Below are positions 1 to 5,989 of a stretch of DNA of 6,068 bases, one piece after another. Position 1 is the stretch's first letter; each line of letters begins with the position of its first letter. The notes below the pieces were generated by a model. The model did no database searches. It saw only the letters and a program-made list of their open reading frames with translations, and had not been told where the DNA came from. The stretch covers positions 1 through 6,068 of the forward strand of contig USSH01000160.1 of the NCBI GenBank assembly GCA_900557435.1. Reading direction: 5' to 3'. The DNA is from an uncultured Coprococcus sp. GTDB taxonomy: Bacteria; Bacillota; Clostridia; Lachnospirales; Lachnospiraceae. A program made the position numbers and the translations under genes.

Positions 1-2
1 TT

Positions 3-737
3 TGTAAATATTTAGATGAATTATATCTTCAGTATGAACCGGATGAGGTGTGGCTGGGGAGTGAATTTTGTGAAAATTTATTTGTGAGTTGTTCGGTAGA
101 AGATTATCAGGAAAAAATTAATTGTTTTAAGACGCGGGGACTTCGAGTACAAATTGCGATTCCTGAACTCCATGAAATACATTTTGATGAGATAATGCAT
201 GTGGTAGAACAGATGGTAGATGTAGATGGTTTTGTTGTAAATGATGTAGGAACTGCAGTGACAATACATCGGAACTTTCCGCAAAAAAAAATGATTCTAG
301 GCCGCGCGTTCGATAAATCGGTTAGGGAAGTCAGATTTACGCCATCTGAAATTTGCAGCAAGTATGAACGAGAGGTTACCAAGTGGTGCGGGGGAGTGCA
401 TGACTTTGCGCACTTGAATTTTTTTCGTAGTATTGGAGCAACGGGAATTACTACGGACAGCGTGCCTTTTGTGGTCACAAAACTTGATGAATTAAAAATG
501 CCGGTATATTTTCAGTATCCAAGGATTGTATTGTCTCAGGCGGCAATATGTGAATTTAGTGGCGTGGATGGCGACAATCCGCTGAGAGGATGTAAATATG
601 GATGTTTTGGCTATGCAAAGGCTTATGACTTGTCAGGAATATCAGTTAGAAAAATAGGAAAAATTATTTCTCATAAGGAGGAGAGGGCGATCAACCAGTG
701 TGTGTCTGGTGATATGCGTCTGGTTTATACATTATGA
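3..737 (+). CDS. U32-family protein, UbiV-like, 5' end cut off by window edge
   Basis: The reading frame is open from the first complete codon at position 3, so the GTG at 48 is probably internal and the true start lies left of the window. About 244 residues are visible, against roughly 290 for E. coli UbiV. Seen: a WLGSEFC segment (bases 51-71) matching the 'YLGEAVC' region of UbiV, a VNDVG segment typical of U32 TIM barrels, and C-x13-C-x3-C (residues 168, 182 and 186 counted from the GTG). With the cysteine of WLGSEFC this gives four, close to UbiV's [4Fe-4S] ligand spacing (C39, C180, C193, C197). The stop overlaps the next gene's start as ATGA, so the two are translationally coupled, like a UbiV-UbiU pair. 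Known of the family: U32 proteins include proteases and Fe-S hydroxylases (UbiU/UbiV, RlhA, TrhP). Inferred: the Fe-S subunit of a heterodimeric O2-independent hydroxylase, substrate unknown. Ordinary U32 'peptidase' naming would be less informative. Confidence 0.72.
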   Translation, partial: CKYLDELYLQYEPDEVWLGSEFCENLFVSCSVEDYQEKINCFKTRGLRVQIAIPELHEIHFDEIMHVVEQMVDVDGFVVNDVGTAVTIHRNFPQKKMILGRAFDKSVREVRFTPSEICSKYEREVTKWCGGVHDFAHLNFFRSIGATGITTDSVPFVVTKLDELKMPVYFQYPRIVLSQAAICEFSGVDGDNPLRGCKYGCFGYAKAYDLSGISVRKIGKIISHKEERAINQCVSGDMRLVYTL

Positions 738-1705
738 AACATATGGATAGAATCCGTTCGGGTATACCAACCTTAATTGCACCTGTAAAAAGATCAGATG
801 ATATTTTACCGATTCTCCGAGCTGGTGCGAAAGAAGTATATGGGGGCATAATAGATTCAAAGTGGGACGAAGAATTTGGTCAATATATTGAGATGAATCG
901 TAGAAGTGCTTTTGGTAAGAAAGCAAACATGAATGGTTGTGATGAACTTTGCGAGGCGGTCAGAATCTGTAAAGAACACGATGCGGAATTTCATTTAACA
1001 TTGAATGCCTTACAAATTCCTCAAAAGTATTATTCTTATTTGAAGCCTGTTTTACATCGTTTTTTTGAAGCGGGAGGGGAAAAAGTAATTGTAAGTGATC
1101 CGGCGATAATCCCGGTTGTTTTATCATTTGGACTGCAACCAGTGATTAGTTCTTGTGCTGATGTTCTGAATATAGCAGCTGCTTCATTTTACAAAGAACA
1201 GAAATTCAAGCGGATTATATTCCCAAGGTATATGCTGTTGGATGATATTGAACATATTACGGAAGCAGTATCTGACATAGAATATGAAGCGTTTTTGATG
1301 AATGGAGCTTGTAGATTTCATGATGGATGTTGCTTTTGCATGCATGGGACGACACAGAATGGTTTATGTGATACTTTGGATTATACACCATATCATCTGA
1401 TAGGTAATTCAAGCCAGTGTATGATGGAGACTGCCGAACAGCGACATGAGCAATTCAAACAATCTTATTATAGAGCGTGTGGTCTTTGCGCATTGTTCCG
1501 GTTAAGCCGTTGTGTTGATAGCTTGAAGATAGTTGGGAGAAATGCTGACTTAAACAGCATTGTTTCAGATATCCAGCTTGCTAAACGAAATTTAGAGATT
1601 GTATTGGAATGTTTGAGTGAAGAAGAATTTATGAGGAAATTGATAAAACCCAGAGATGAAGAGGTTAGATGCAGAAATCATAGTAATTGTTATTATTTGC
1701 AATAA
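734..1705 (+). CDS. U32-family protein, UbiU-like Fe-S protein
   Basis: A complete 323-residue protein, near the 331 of E. coli UbiU. The start is ATG at 734, overlapping the upstream stop; no good Shine-Dalgarno lies directly before it, so expression probably relies on coupling. Seen: N-terminal barrel strands (IPTLIAPVKR, GAKEVYGG at residues 11-38); a central block MNGACRFHDGCCFC (189-202), where C193-x6-C200 matches UbiU's C169-x6-C176; further cysteines C212, C249 and C252 for the other two ligands; and SLKIVGR (263-269), the U32 signature equivalent to SVKIEGR. It is unusually cysteine-rich (16 Cys), including extra C199, C202 and C260 and a tail pair C313/C319. Known: UbiU partners UbiV in O2-independent hydroxylation of ubiquinone precursors. 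Ubiquinone is not expected in a clostridial host, so a different substrate is inferred. Family assignment is firm; the hydroxylase role is a proposal. Confidence 0.8.
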   Translation: MKHMDRIRSGIPTLIAPVKRSDDILPILRAGAKEVYGGIIDSKWDEEFGQYIEMNRRSAFGKKANMNGCDELCEAVRICKEHDAEFHLTLNALQIPQKYYSYLKPVLHRFFEAGGEKVIVSDPAIIPVVLSFGLQPVISSCADVLNIAAASFYKEQKFKRIIFPRYMLLDDIEHITEAVSDIEYEAFLMNGACRFHDGCCFCMHGTTQNGLCDTLDYTPYHLIGNSSQCMMETAEQRHEQFKQSYYRACGLCALFRLSRCVDSLKIVGRNADLNSIVSDIQLAKRNLEIVLECLSEEEFMRKLIKPRDEEVRCRNHSNCYYLQ

Positions 1706-1750
1706 TCAGGAAATATCAGAGAAGGGAAACTATTGAAAATAACTAAAAAC

Positions 1751-1771
1751 GTAGAGAGATAAGAACTCTAC
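1751..1771 (+). other. short hairpin in the leader of the idi remnant
   Basis: GTAGAG (1751-1756) is complementary to CTCTAC (1766-1771), a perfect 6-bp stem with a 9-base loop. No T-run follows, so it is not an intrinsic terminator. It lies between the U32 gene and the idi Shine-Dalgarno and could be a leader structure or processing site. A 6-bp stem can also arise by chance. Confidence 0.25.
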
Positions 1772-1784
1772 AGAAAGGGAAAAC

Positions 1785-1790
1785 AAGGAG
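1785..1790 (+). promoter_or_regulatory. Shine-Dalgarno of the degraded idi gene
   Basis: AAGGAG followed by six bases (AATAAA) and then ATA at 1797, in frame with the IDI reading frame. The spacing is ideal for a start codon at 1797, so the ATA there probably replaced ATG. This site decides where the original gene began. Confidence 0.6.
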
Positions 1791-1796
1791 AATAAA

Positions 1797-2405
1797 ATAA
1801 TACTAGTTGATAACAATGATAACGAAATAGGCTATGGCGATAAAATCGATGTTCATATAAAAGCGCAGCTTCATAGGGCTTTTTCTGTTTTTATATTTGA
1901 CTGGACCAGTCGCAGGATGCTAATACAGAGACGTGCGCTTGGGAAATATCATTCTGGCGGACTGTGAAGTAATTCATGCTGCTCGCATCCAAAGAAAGGC
2001 GAAGCAATGGTAGATGCAATAAATGACAGGCTTAAGGAAGAATTAGGATTTAATTCTAAGTTATACATAGAAAAGCCCACCAAAGAAAAATTTCAGCAAG
2101 GTAGTTCAAATACCATCTACAGTTGTGGAAAATTCCGCTATTGTGCAAATTTCGAGAATTTGAGCGAGAATGAGATTGATCATGTTTATCTGTATAGTCC
2201 GATTAATAAAGTATTCTCAAGCAAAGATTTTTGCTTAAATCCGAACGAGGTATTAGAAATTAAGTGGATTAGTATTGATGACTTGATGGAATGGCTGGAT
2301 GACAGACCACAGGATTTTTCGGCGTGGTTTAAATCTGCTTTTAAACTAGTGTATGACGTATTGTGCATGCAGGAGAGAGCTCAAGAAAACTGTCAGTTGC
2401 AGTAG
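1797..2405 (+). pseudogene. idi: isopentenyl-diphosphate delta-isomerase (type I, Nudix fold), inactivated
   Basis: IDI interconverts isopentenyl and dimethylallyl diphosphate. One frame reads through 203 codons with a single internal stop. The N-terminal part (1800-1964) encodes LVDNNDNEIGYGDK, LHRAFSVFIF and RRALGKYHSGGL. TGA at 1965-1967 sits exactly at the Trp of the conserved GGLW(T/A)N. The frame continues as SNSCCSHPKKGE (1968-2003), where the second Cys and the His match the catalytic C67/H69 region of the E. coli enzyme, then a Nudix-like RLKEELGF, ENEIDHVYLY (catalytic/metal Glu region), EIKWIS and RPQDFSAWFK, ending at TAG 2403-2405. The start position holds ATA, not ATG. So there are two point lesions (lost start, Trp-to-stop) and no frameshift, which suggests recent inactivation. 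Translation restarting at ATG 2007 would give 132 residues lacking the catalytic Cys, almost certainly inactive. Alternatives: sequencing error, or TGA read-through. Confidence 0.88.
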
Positions 2406-2492
2406 ATGGTTATGTCATTAGGTAAATAATTGCTCTACAGAGTTAAGAAAGAATGGCCTGAGTGAGATGAAGACGGATACTTGCAATAGTAG

Positions 2493-2515
2493 AAAGAACA
2501 ATAAAAAGAACAATA
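2493..2515. repeat. 11-base direct repeat, period 12
   Basis: AAAGAACAATA occurs at 2493-2503 and again at 2505-2515, separated by one base. It is a small purine-rich tandem duplication with no evident function. Confidence 0.6.
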
Positions 2516-2571
2516 TAAAGAAGACTAATTTACAGTATATATGGCATATTTAAACAGCATATCTGCTATAT

Positions 2572-2600
2572 TTGACATATACCTTGATTTTGTTGATATT
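2572..2600 (+). promoter_or_regulatory. candidate sigma-70 promoter P1 for nfnAB
   Basis: A perfect -35 TTGACA (2572-2577), a 17-base spacer and GATATT (2595-2600) as a 4-of-6 -10 element. It predicts a start near 2607 and a leader of about 100 bases before nfnA. The consensus -35 and exact spacer are the main support. Confidence 0.6.
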
Positions 2601-2602
2601 TT

Positions 2603-2631
2603 TTGCTAAATTAAGTACGTACGTGTATAAA
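2603..2631 (+). promoter_or_regulatory. candidate sigma-70 promoter P2 for nfnAB
   Basis: TTGCTA (2603-2608), a 17-base spacer and TATAAA (2626-2631), with a 4-of-6 -35 and a 5-of-6 -10. The palindromic ACGTACGT (2617-2624) lies between the two boxes, where a repressor could act. It overlaps the expected P1 start region, so P1 and P2 could be tandem or alternative promoters. Confidence 0.45.
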
Positions 2632-2671
2632 TAGGGGCGTTTGTACCCATTTACAGAATAAAATGATCATA

Positions 2672-2690
2672 ACAGTCATAATTTGACTGT
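2672..2690 (+). promoter_or_regulatory. leader hairpin just upstream of the nfnA ribosome site
   Basis: ACAGTCA (2672-2678) pairs perfectly with TGACTGT (2684-2690) around a TAATT loop. The stem ends about ten bases before the GGAG of nfnA and has no T-run. It could affect transcript stability or translation, or be a dyad operator for a DNA-binding protein. Confidence 0.4.
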
Positions 2691-2710
2691 CGGAAAGGAC
2701 GGAGCACAGA

Positions 2711-3598
2711 GTGTATAAGATTACTAAGGTTGAACAGTTGACAGAGACCATATACCTCATGGACGTGGTTGCACCACGAGTTGCAAATAAATGTCTTCCA
2801 GGACAGTTTGTAATTGTCAGAGGTTCAGAGGATGGAGAGAGAATTCCTCTCACTATCTGCGATTACTCAAGAGAGGACGGAACCATCACTATAGTATTCC
2901 AGGTAGTTGGAGCTGCTACAGAGATGATGAAGAATAAGAAGGTTGGAGATTCATTTGCGGATTTCGTTGGACCACTTGGTTGTCCATCAGAGTTCTGCAA
3001 AGAAGATATAGAAGAGCTCAAGAAAAAGAAGATCCTCTTCGTTGCAGGTGGTGTTGGAACAGCGCCTGTATATCCACAGGTAAAGTGGCTCCACGAGCAG
3101 GGCATCGATGCTGATGTCATCGTCGGAGGAAGAAACAAGTCACTCATCATTCTTGAGGACAAGATGAAGAAGGTAGCCGGCAACCTGTATATCACAACAG
3201 ATGACGGTTCATATGGAAGCAAGGGTGTCGTTACAAATGAGATCCAGAAGCTTGTAGACGCTGGCAACAAGTATGATGTGTGTGTTGCCATCGGCCCTAT
3301 GATCATGATGAAGTTCGTATGTAAGCTCACAAAGGAGCTTGATATTCCTACAGTTGTCAGCCTTAACCCTATCATGGTAGACGGAACAGGTATGTGTGGT
3401 GCCTGCCGTGTAACAGTAGGCGGAGAGGTTAAGTTCGCATGTGTAGACGGACCAGAGTTCGATGGTCACAAGGTGAACTTTGAGGAGGCTATGCAGCGTC
3501 AGCAGCTCTACAAGACTGCAGAGGGCAGAGCATTCCTTGCAGCAAAAGAGGGCGATACACATCATGGCGGATGTGGAAACTGTGGAGGTGACAAGTAA
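2711..3598 (+). CDS. nfnA: NfnA, FAD/[2Fe-2S] subunit of NADH-dependent reduced ferredoxin:NADP+ oxidoreductase
   Basis: The small subunit of the cytoplasmic, flavin-based electron-bifurcating NfnAB complex, which couples NADH and reduced ferredoxin to reduction of NADP+ (reversible). The GTG start at 2711 follows GGAG (2701-2704) by six bases and gives 295 residues, slightly over the usual ~280. Seen: an FAD-binding barrel with RIPLTICDYS (44-53) and VGAAT (66-70); a nucleotide-binding motif VAGGVGTAPVYP (111-122); and a C-terminal [2Fe-2S] motif with D224, C229, C232 and C244, matching the Asp plus three Cys ligands known for NfnA. Unusual: a short Gly/His/Cys-rich tail (about 282-295) with HHGGCGNCGG, adding C288 and C291. 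It overlaps nfnB by one base (TAATG). Homologues are often labelled SudB, or dihydroorotate dehydrogenase electron transfer subunit; the adjacent nfnB favours NfnA. AAG-rich, biased codon use suggests strong expression. Confidence 0.9.
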   Translation: MYKITKVEQLTETIYLMDVVAPRVANKCLPGQFVIVRGSEDGERIPLTICDYSREDGTITIVFQVVGAATEMMKNKKVGDSFADFVGPLGCPSEFCKEDIEELKKKKILFVAGGVGTAPVYPQVKWLHEQGIDADVIVGGRNKSLIILEDKMKKVAGNLYITTDDGSYGSKGVVTNEIQKLVDAGNKYDVCVAIGPMIMMKFVCKLTKELDIPTVVSLNPIMVDGTGMCGACRVTVGGEVKFACVDGPEFDGHKVNFEEAMQRQQLYKTAEGRAFLAAKEGDTHHGGCGNCGGDK

Positions 3599-4998
3599 TG
3601 GCTATAGAAGTAGATGTTTGGAAGAGAGTGCCGGTTCGCGAGCAGGAGCCACAGGTACGTGCAAAGAATTTTGAAGAGGTTTGTTACGGATATAATGAAG
3701 AGGAGGCTATGGCTGAGGCTTCAAGATGTATAGGATGTAAGAACGCCCCATGTATGAATGGCTGTCCTGTATCTATCAATATCCCTGGATTTATAGCTCA
3801 GGTCAAGGAAGGCAACTTCGCTGAGGCGTTCAAGATCATCAGCGAGTCATCAGCACTTCCTGCTGTATGTGGCCGTGTATGTCCACAGGAGACACAGTGT
3901 GAGCAGAAGTGTATCAGAGGAATCAAGGGCGAGGCGATATCCATCGGTAAGCTTGAGAGATTTGTTGCTGACTGGGCCCGTGAGAACGGAATCAAGCCAG
4001 AGCCTGCAAAGGAGATGAATGGTCACAAGGTGGCAGTCATCGGATCAGGCCCTTCAGGTGTGACAGCAGCCGGAGATCTTGCAAAGATGGGTTACGATGT
4101 AACTATATTCGAGGCACTTCACCAGCCGGGCGGAGTTCTCGTATACGGAATCCCAGAGTTCCGTCTCCCAAAGGAGAAGGTAGTTGCCAAGGAGATCGAG
4201 AACATCAAGTCACTTGGTGTCAAGATAGAGACAAATGTAGTAGTAGGAAAGTCAGTTACGATCGACTCACTCCTTGAGGATGAGGGATTTGACGCAGTGT
4301 TCATCGGATCAGGTGCAGGACTTCCTAAGTTCATGGGTATCCCAGGTGAGAATGCCAACGGCGTATTCTCAGCAAATGAGTACCTCACAAGAAGCAATCT
4401 CATGAAGGCATTTGACGAGAATTCAAATACACCTATCATGAGAGGCAAGAAGGTTGCCGTAGTCGGCGGTGGAAATGTTGCTATGGATGCAGCGAGAACA
4501 GCACTCAGACTTGGTGCTGAGACACATATCGTATACAGACGTTCAGAGGAGGAGCTCCCAGCCAGAGTTGAGGAGGTTCACCACGCTAAGGAAGAGGGAA
4601 TCATATTTGATCTCCTCACAAACCCAACAGAGATTCTTGAGGATGAGAACGGCTGGGTACGTGGTATGAAGTGTGTGAAGATGGAGCTTGGCGAGCCTGA
4701 TGCATCCGGCAGAAGAAGACCTGTTGAGATTCCTGATTCAGAGTTCACAATGGACGTTGACACAGTCATCATGTCACTTGGAACTTCACCAAACCCACTT
4801 ATCTCATCGACAACAGAGGGACTTGAGACAAACAAGTGGAAGTGTATCGTTGCAGAAGAGTCAAACGGACAGACAACCAAGGAAGGTGTATATGCCGGTG
4901 GTGATGCCGTAACTGGTGCTGCAACAGTTATCCTTGCAATGGAAGCTGGCAGAGCTGGTGCAAAGGGAATTGATGAGTACATCAAGAACAACAAGTAA
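3598..4998 (+). CDS. nfnB: NfnB, FAD/[4Fe-4S] subunit of NADH-dependent reduced ferredoxin:NADP+ oxidoreductase
   Basis: The large subunit, carrying the bifurcating FAD, the NADP(H) site and two [4Fe-4S] clusters that pass electrons to and from ferredoxin. ATG at 3598 overlaps the nfnA stop and has a strong GGAGGTG (3584-3590) seven bases upstream, inside the nfnA tail codons. The 466 residues are normal for the family. Seen: an N-terminal Fe-S domain with C44, C47, C52 and C56 (CIGCKNAPCMNGC) and C91, C95, C101 and C105; in known Nfn structures one cluster uses a Glu ligand, for which E98 or E102 is a candidate. Then FAD-binding VIGSGPSG (147-154), GGVLVYGIPEFRLPK (178-192), NADP-binding VVGGGNVAMDAAR (288-300) and the C-terminal FAD segment VYAGGDAVTGAATV (431-444). 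It resembles the glutamate synthase small subunit (GltD), and homologues are often annotated 'gltA'; the linked nfnA and absent large glutamate synthase gene support NfnB. The operon ends at the terminator at 5020-5061. Confidence 0.92.
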   Translation: MAIEVDVWKRVPVREQEPQVRAKNFEEVCYGYNEEEAMAEASRCIGCKNAPCMNGCPVSINIPGFIAQVKEGNFAEAFKIISESSALPAVCGRVCPQETQCEQKCIRGIKGEAISIGKLERFVADWARENGIKPEPAKEMNGHKVAVIGSGPSGVTAAGDLAKMGYDVTIFEALHQPGGVLVYGIPEFRLPKEKVVAKEIENIKSLGVKIETNVVVGKSVTIDSLLEDEGFDAVFIGSGAGLPKFMGIPGENANGVFSANEYLTRSNLMKAFDENSNTPIMRGKKVAVVGGGNVAMDAARTALRLGAETHIVYRRSEEELPARVEEVHHAKEEGIIFDLLTNPTEILEDENGWVRGMKCVKMELGEPDASGRRRPVEIPDSEFTMDVDTVIMSLGTSPNPLISSTTEGLETNKWKCIVAEESNGQTTKEGVYAGGDAVTGAATVILAMEAGRAGAKGIDEYIKNNK

Positions 4999-5019
4999 TT
5001 AAATAGAATCATAAAAATG

Positions 5020-5061
5020 AGGCTGATGTGTAAGAGTGAAGACTTCACATCAGCCTTTTTT
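5020..5061 (+). terminator. intrinsic terminator after nfnB
   Basis: AGGCTGATGTG (5020-5030) pairs perfectly with CACATCAGCCT (5046-5056). A short inner AAG/CTT pairing is possible in the 15-base loop, and a run of six T (5056-5061) follows directly. It begins 21 bases after the nfnB stop. A-richness upstream of the stem (5011-5017) could give weaker activity on the opposite strand. Confidence 0.93.
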
Positions 5062-5093
5062 GATAAAATAACTTAGATGACAGATATTCAAAA

Positions 5094-5099
5094 GGGAGG
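5094..5099 (+). promoter_or_regulatory. Shine-Dalgarno fixing the lipoprotein start
   Basis: GGGAGG lies seven bases before ATG at 5107. The in-frame ATG at 5077 has no ribosome site and would place ten non-signal residues before the signal peptide. This site therefore selects 5107. Confidence 0.85.
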
Positions 5100-5106
5100 A
5101 AATAAA

Positions 5107-5481
5107 ATGGGGAATATAAAGAAAATGATATCAGTGATACTGGTAGTGGTATGTGTGTTTGCGTTTACAGCGTGTGGTAAGACTGAGACGCTGGATGGAA
5201 AATGGGTGCTTGTAAAAAGTGAGACATCAGATGGCAAGACGTATAAGGTCAAGAGTGAGGACACAAAAGAGATCTATGAAATAAGTGGTGATACTGCAAC
5301 ATTTTACTATTCCGGTAAGGCGATGGGGGATAAGACTATCAATCTGCAGGTGGAACAGACGGGGGATAATCAGTACAACTTTAAGATGACGGATACTCTT
5401 AGCTTTTCAACGGGTACGATAGATGGAAAATATCTGAAATGCACCATAGGAGATACGACATTTATATATGAGAAGGATTAG
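5107..5481 (+). CDS. small secreted lipoprotein, unknown function
   Basis: A 124-residue protein beginning at ATG 5107. Seen: a type II signal peptide with a positive N-region (MGNIKK), a hydrophobic core (about residues 8-20) and a lipobox ending FTAC, placing the lipidated Cys at residue 23. The mature ~100 residues are polar and beta-strand-like, with a GKWVLVKSE segment straight after the Cys, repeated short strands (TATFYYSG, NLQVEQTG, YNFKMTD) and a final DTTFIYEKD. This layout resembles the small lipocalin-like or META-like lipoproteins common in Firmicutes, but no family is assigned. It should be anchored to the outer face of the membrane after Lgt/Lsp processing. It starts 45 bases after the nfn terminator, with no clear promoter of its own; a GATAAAAT (5062-5069) next to the terminator is -10-like, but no -35 is obvious. 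It is probably functionally separate from nfnAB. Confidence 0.8.
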   Translation: MGNIKKMISVILVVVCVFAFTACGKTETLDGKWVLVKSETSDGKTYKVKSEDTKEIYEISGDTATFYYSGKAMGDKTINLQVEQTGDNQYNFKMTDTLSFSTGTIDGKYLKCTIGDTTFIYEKD

Positions 5482-5547
5482 AAGGTTGAACATAGAAATA
5501 ACAGTAAAGACTTGTAGGAAAAAACGTGACGAACAGGGGAAATAGAT

Positions 5548-5907
5548 ATGTACGATGAATTTGCAAAATGGTTAGACCGGATATTGGACGAGAATATGCC
5601 GCTGCCGGGTGTGGCGGTCAACTTCAATATATATGAAGAGGTGGACTTGCACTGGTCGATCCAGTTGATAAGTTCAACTTATTTTGACGAGGAGGATGAG
5701 GACTGGAACTGCTATGAGGAGTTTACGACAGGGGAAGATCTGTACGAATGGCAGCAAGATACCGACTGGGAGGAGATACTTGACATTTCCGGTGCAATGA
5801 TCAAGAGGTATCTTGCGGAAGGAAAATACGCAGGGGAGCTGAAGAAGTATGAGGCTGTTGCTGCCGGATTCGTGGACGGCGATGTGGAAATCCTGTACAG
5901 AAGATAG
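5548..5907 (+). CDS. small acidic tryptophan-rich hypothetical protein
   Basis: A 119-residue protein; ATG 5548 has AGGGGA (5535-5540) seven bases upstream. Function not recognised. It is strongly acidic, with clusters FDEEDEDW (46-53) and WEEILD (74-79), and has five Trp (8, 36, 53, 68, 74) and no signal peptide or membrane segment, so it is probably a soluble cytoplasmic single domain. The N-terminus (FAKWLDRIL) and the 82-105 region look helical, and the middle (VAVNFNIYE, WSIQLISSTYF) strand-like. Small acidic Trp-containing proteins of this kind are sometimes immunity or anti-toxin factors, but nothing here shows a toxin partner. It lies 66 bases after the lipoprotein gene with no terminator between, so co-transcription is possible. 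Intact length and a good ribosome site argue for a real gene. Confidence 0.7.
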   Translation: MYDEFAKWLDRILDENMPLPGVAVNFNIYEEVDLHWSIQLISSTYFDEEDEDWNCYEEFTTGEDLYEWQQDTDWEEILDISGAMIKRYLAEGKYAGELKKYEAVAAGFVDGDVEILYRR

Positions 5908-5920
5908 AGTGTTATGGAAA

Positions 5921-5966
5921 CTAGTATGTAGTAGAAAATTTAAAATCTAGTGGGTAGTAGGAAATT
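5921..5966. repeat. imperfect tandem repeat, two 20-base copies, period 26
   Basis: ctagtatgtagtagaaaatt (5921-5940) and ctagtgggtagtaggaaatt (5947-5966) match at 17 of 20 positions. They lie between the acidic-protein gene and the HAD remnant, in sequence with no coding potential. Possibly a degenerate repeat element or binding-site pair. Confidence 0.6.
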
Positions 5967-5989
5967 GAGTGAATTGTGGGAAAACGAAA

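Larger units (their letters stand above)
2406..2710. other. 305-base intergenic region before the nfn operon
   Basis: No convincing gene. The first half is purine-rich and carries an 11-base direct repeat (2493-2515). From about 2530 it becomes AT-rich with recurring CATAT words (2544-2580). It then holds two overlapping promoter candidates, an ACGTACGT palindrome (2617-2624), a leader hairpin (2672-2690) and the nfnA Shine-Dalgarno (GGAG 2701-2704). No intrinsic terminator for the idi side is visible. Confidence 0.7.

Noticed and set aside
675..683. A strong AAGGAGGAG inside the first U32 gene
   Set aside because: It is about 50 bases from ATG 734, and the in-frame GTG at 698 meets a stop at 710, so it does not define an alternative start for the second gene.
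1733..1762. A nine-residue open frame from TTG 1733 after an AGAAGGGA sequence
   Set aside because: Very short with a TTG start; it could be a leader peptide, but nothing beyond the purine-rich stretch supports it.
1965..1967. TGA read as tryptophan or selenocysteine in IDI
   Set aside because: All other Trp codons examined are TGG, the first U32 gene appears to end with TGA, the position is Trp rather than Cys in the family, and the start codon is also lost. Inactivation is simpler.
2007..2405. A free-standing 132-residue gene starting at ATG 2007
   Set aside because: It is the C-terminal two thirds of IDI in the same frame as the upstream part; the ATG matches an internal Met after the GE motif and the catalytic Cys would be missing.
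1766..2442. Shared CTCTACAGA on both sides of idi (1766 and 2433)
   Set aside because: Nine bases in purine-rich sequence is weak evidence for insertion-site duplications or a mobile cassette.
2467..2553. A 28-residue Lys/Asn-rich open frame starting at ATG 2467
   Set aside because: It has no ribosome site, is low-complexity because of the 11-base direct repeat, and ends just before the nfn promoter region.
2863..3565. Long minus-strand open frames across nfnA and nfnB
   Set aside because: They are shadows of strongly biased coding sequence, with no ribosome sites or recognisable protein motifs.
5077..5106. Extension of the lipoprotein to ATG 5077
   Set aside because: There is no Shine-Dalgarno at 5077, and the ribosome site at 5094-5099 lies within the extension; the signal peptide fits a start at 5107.
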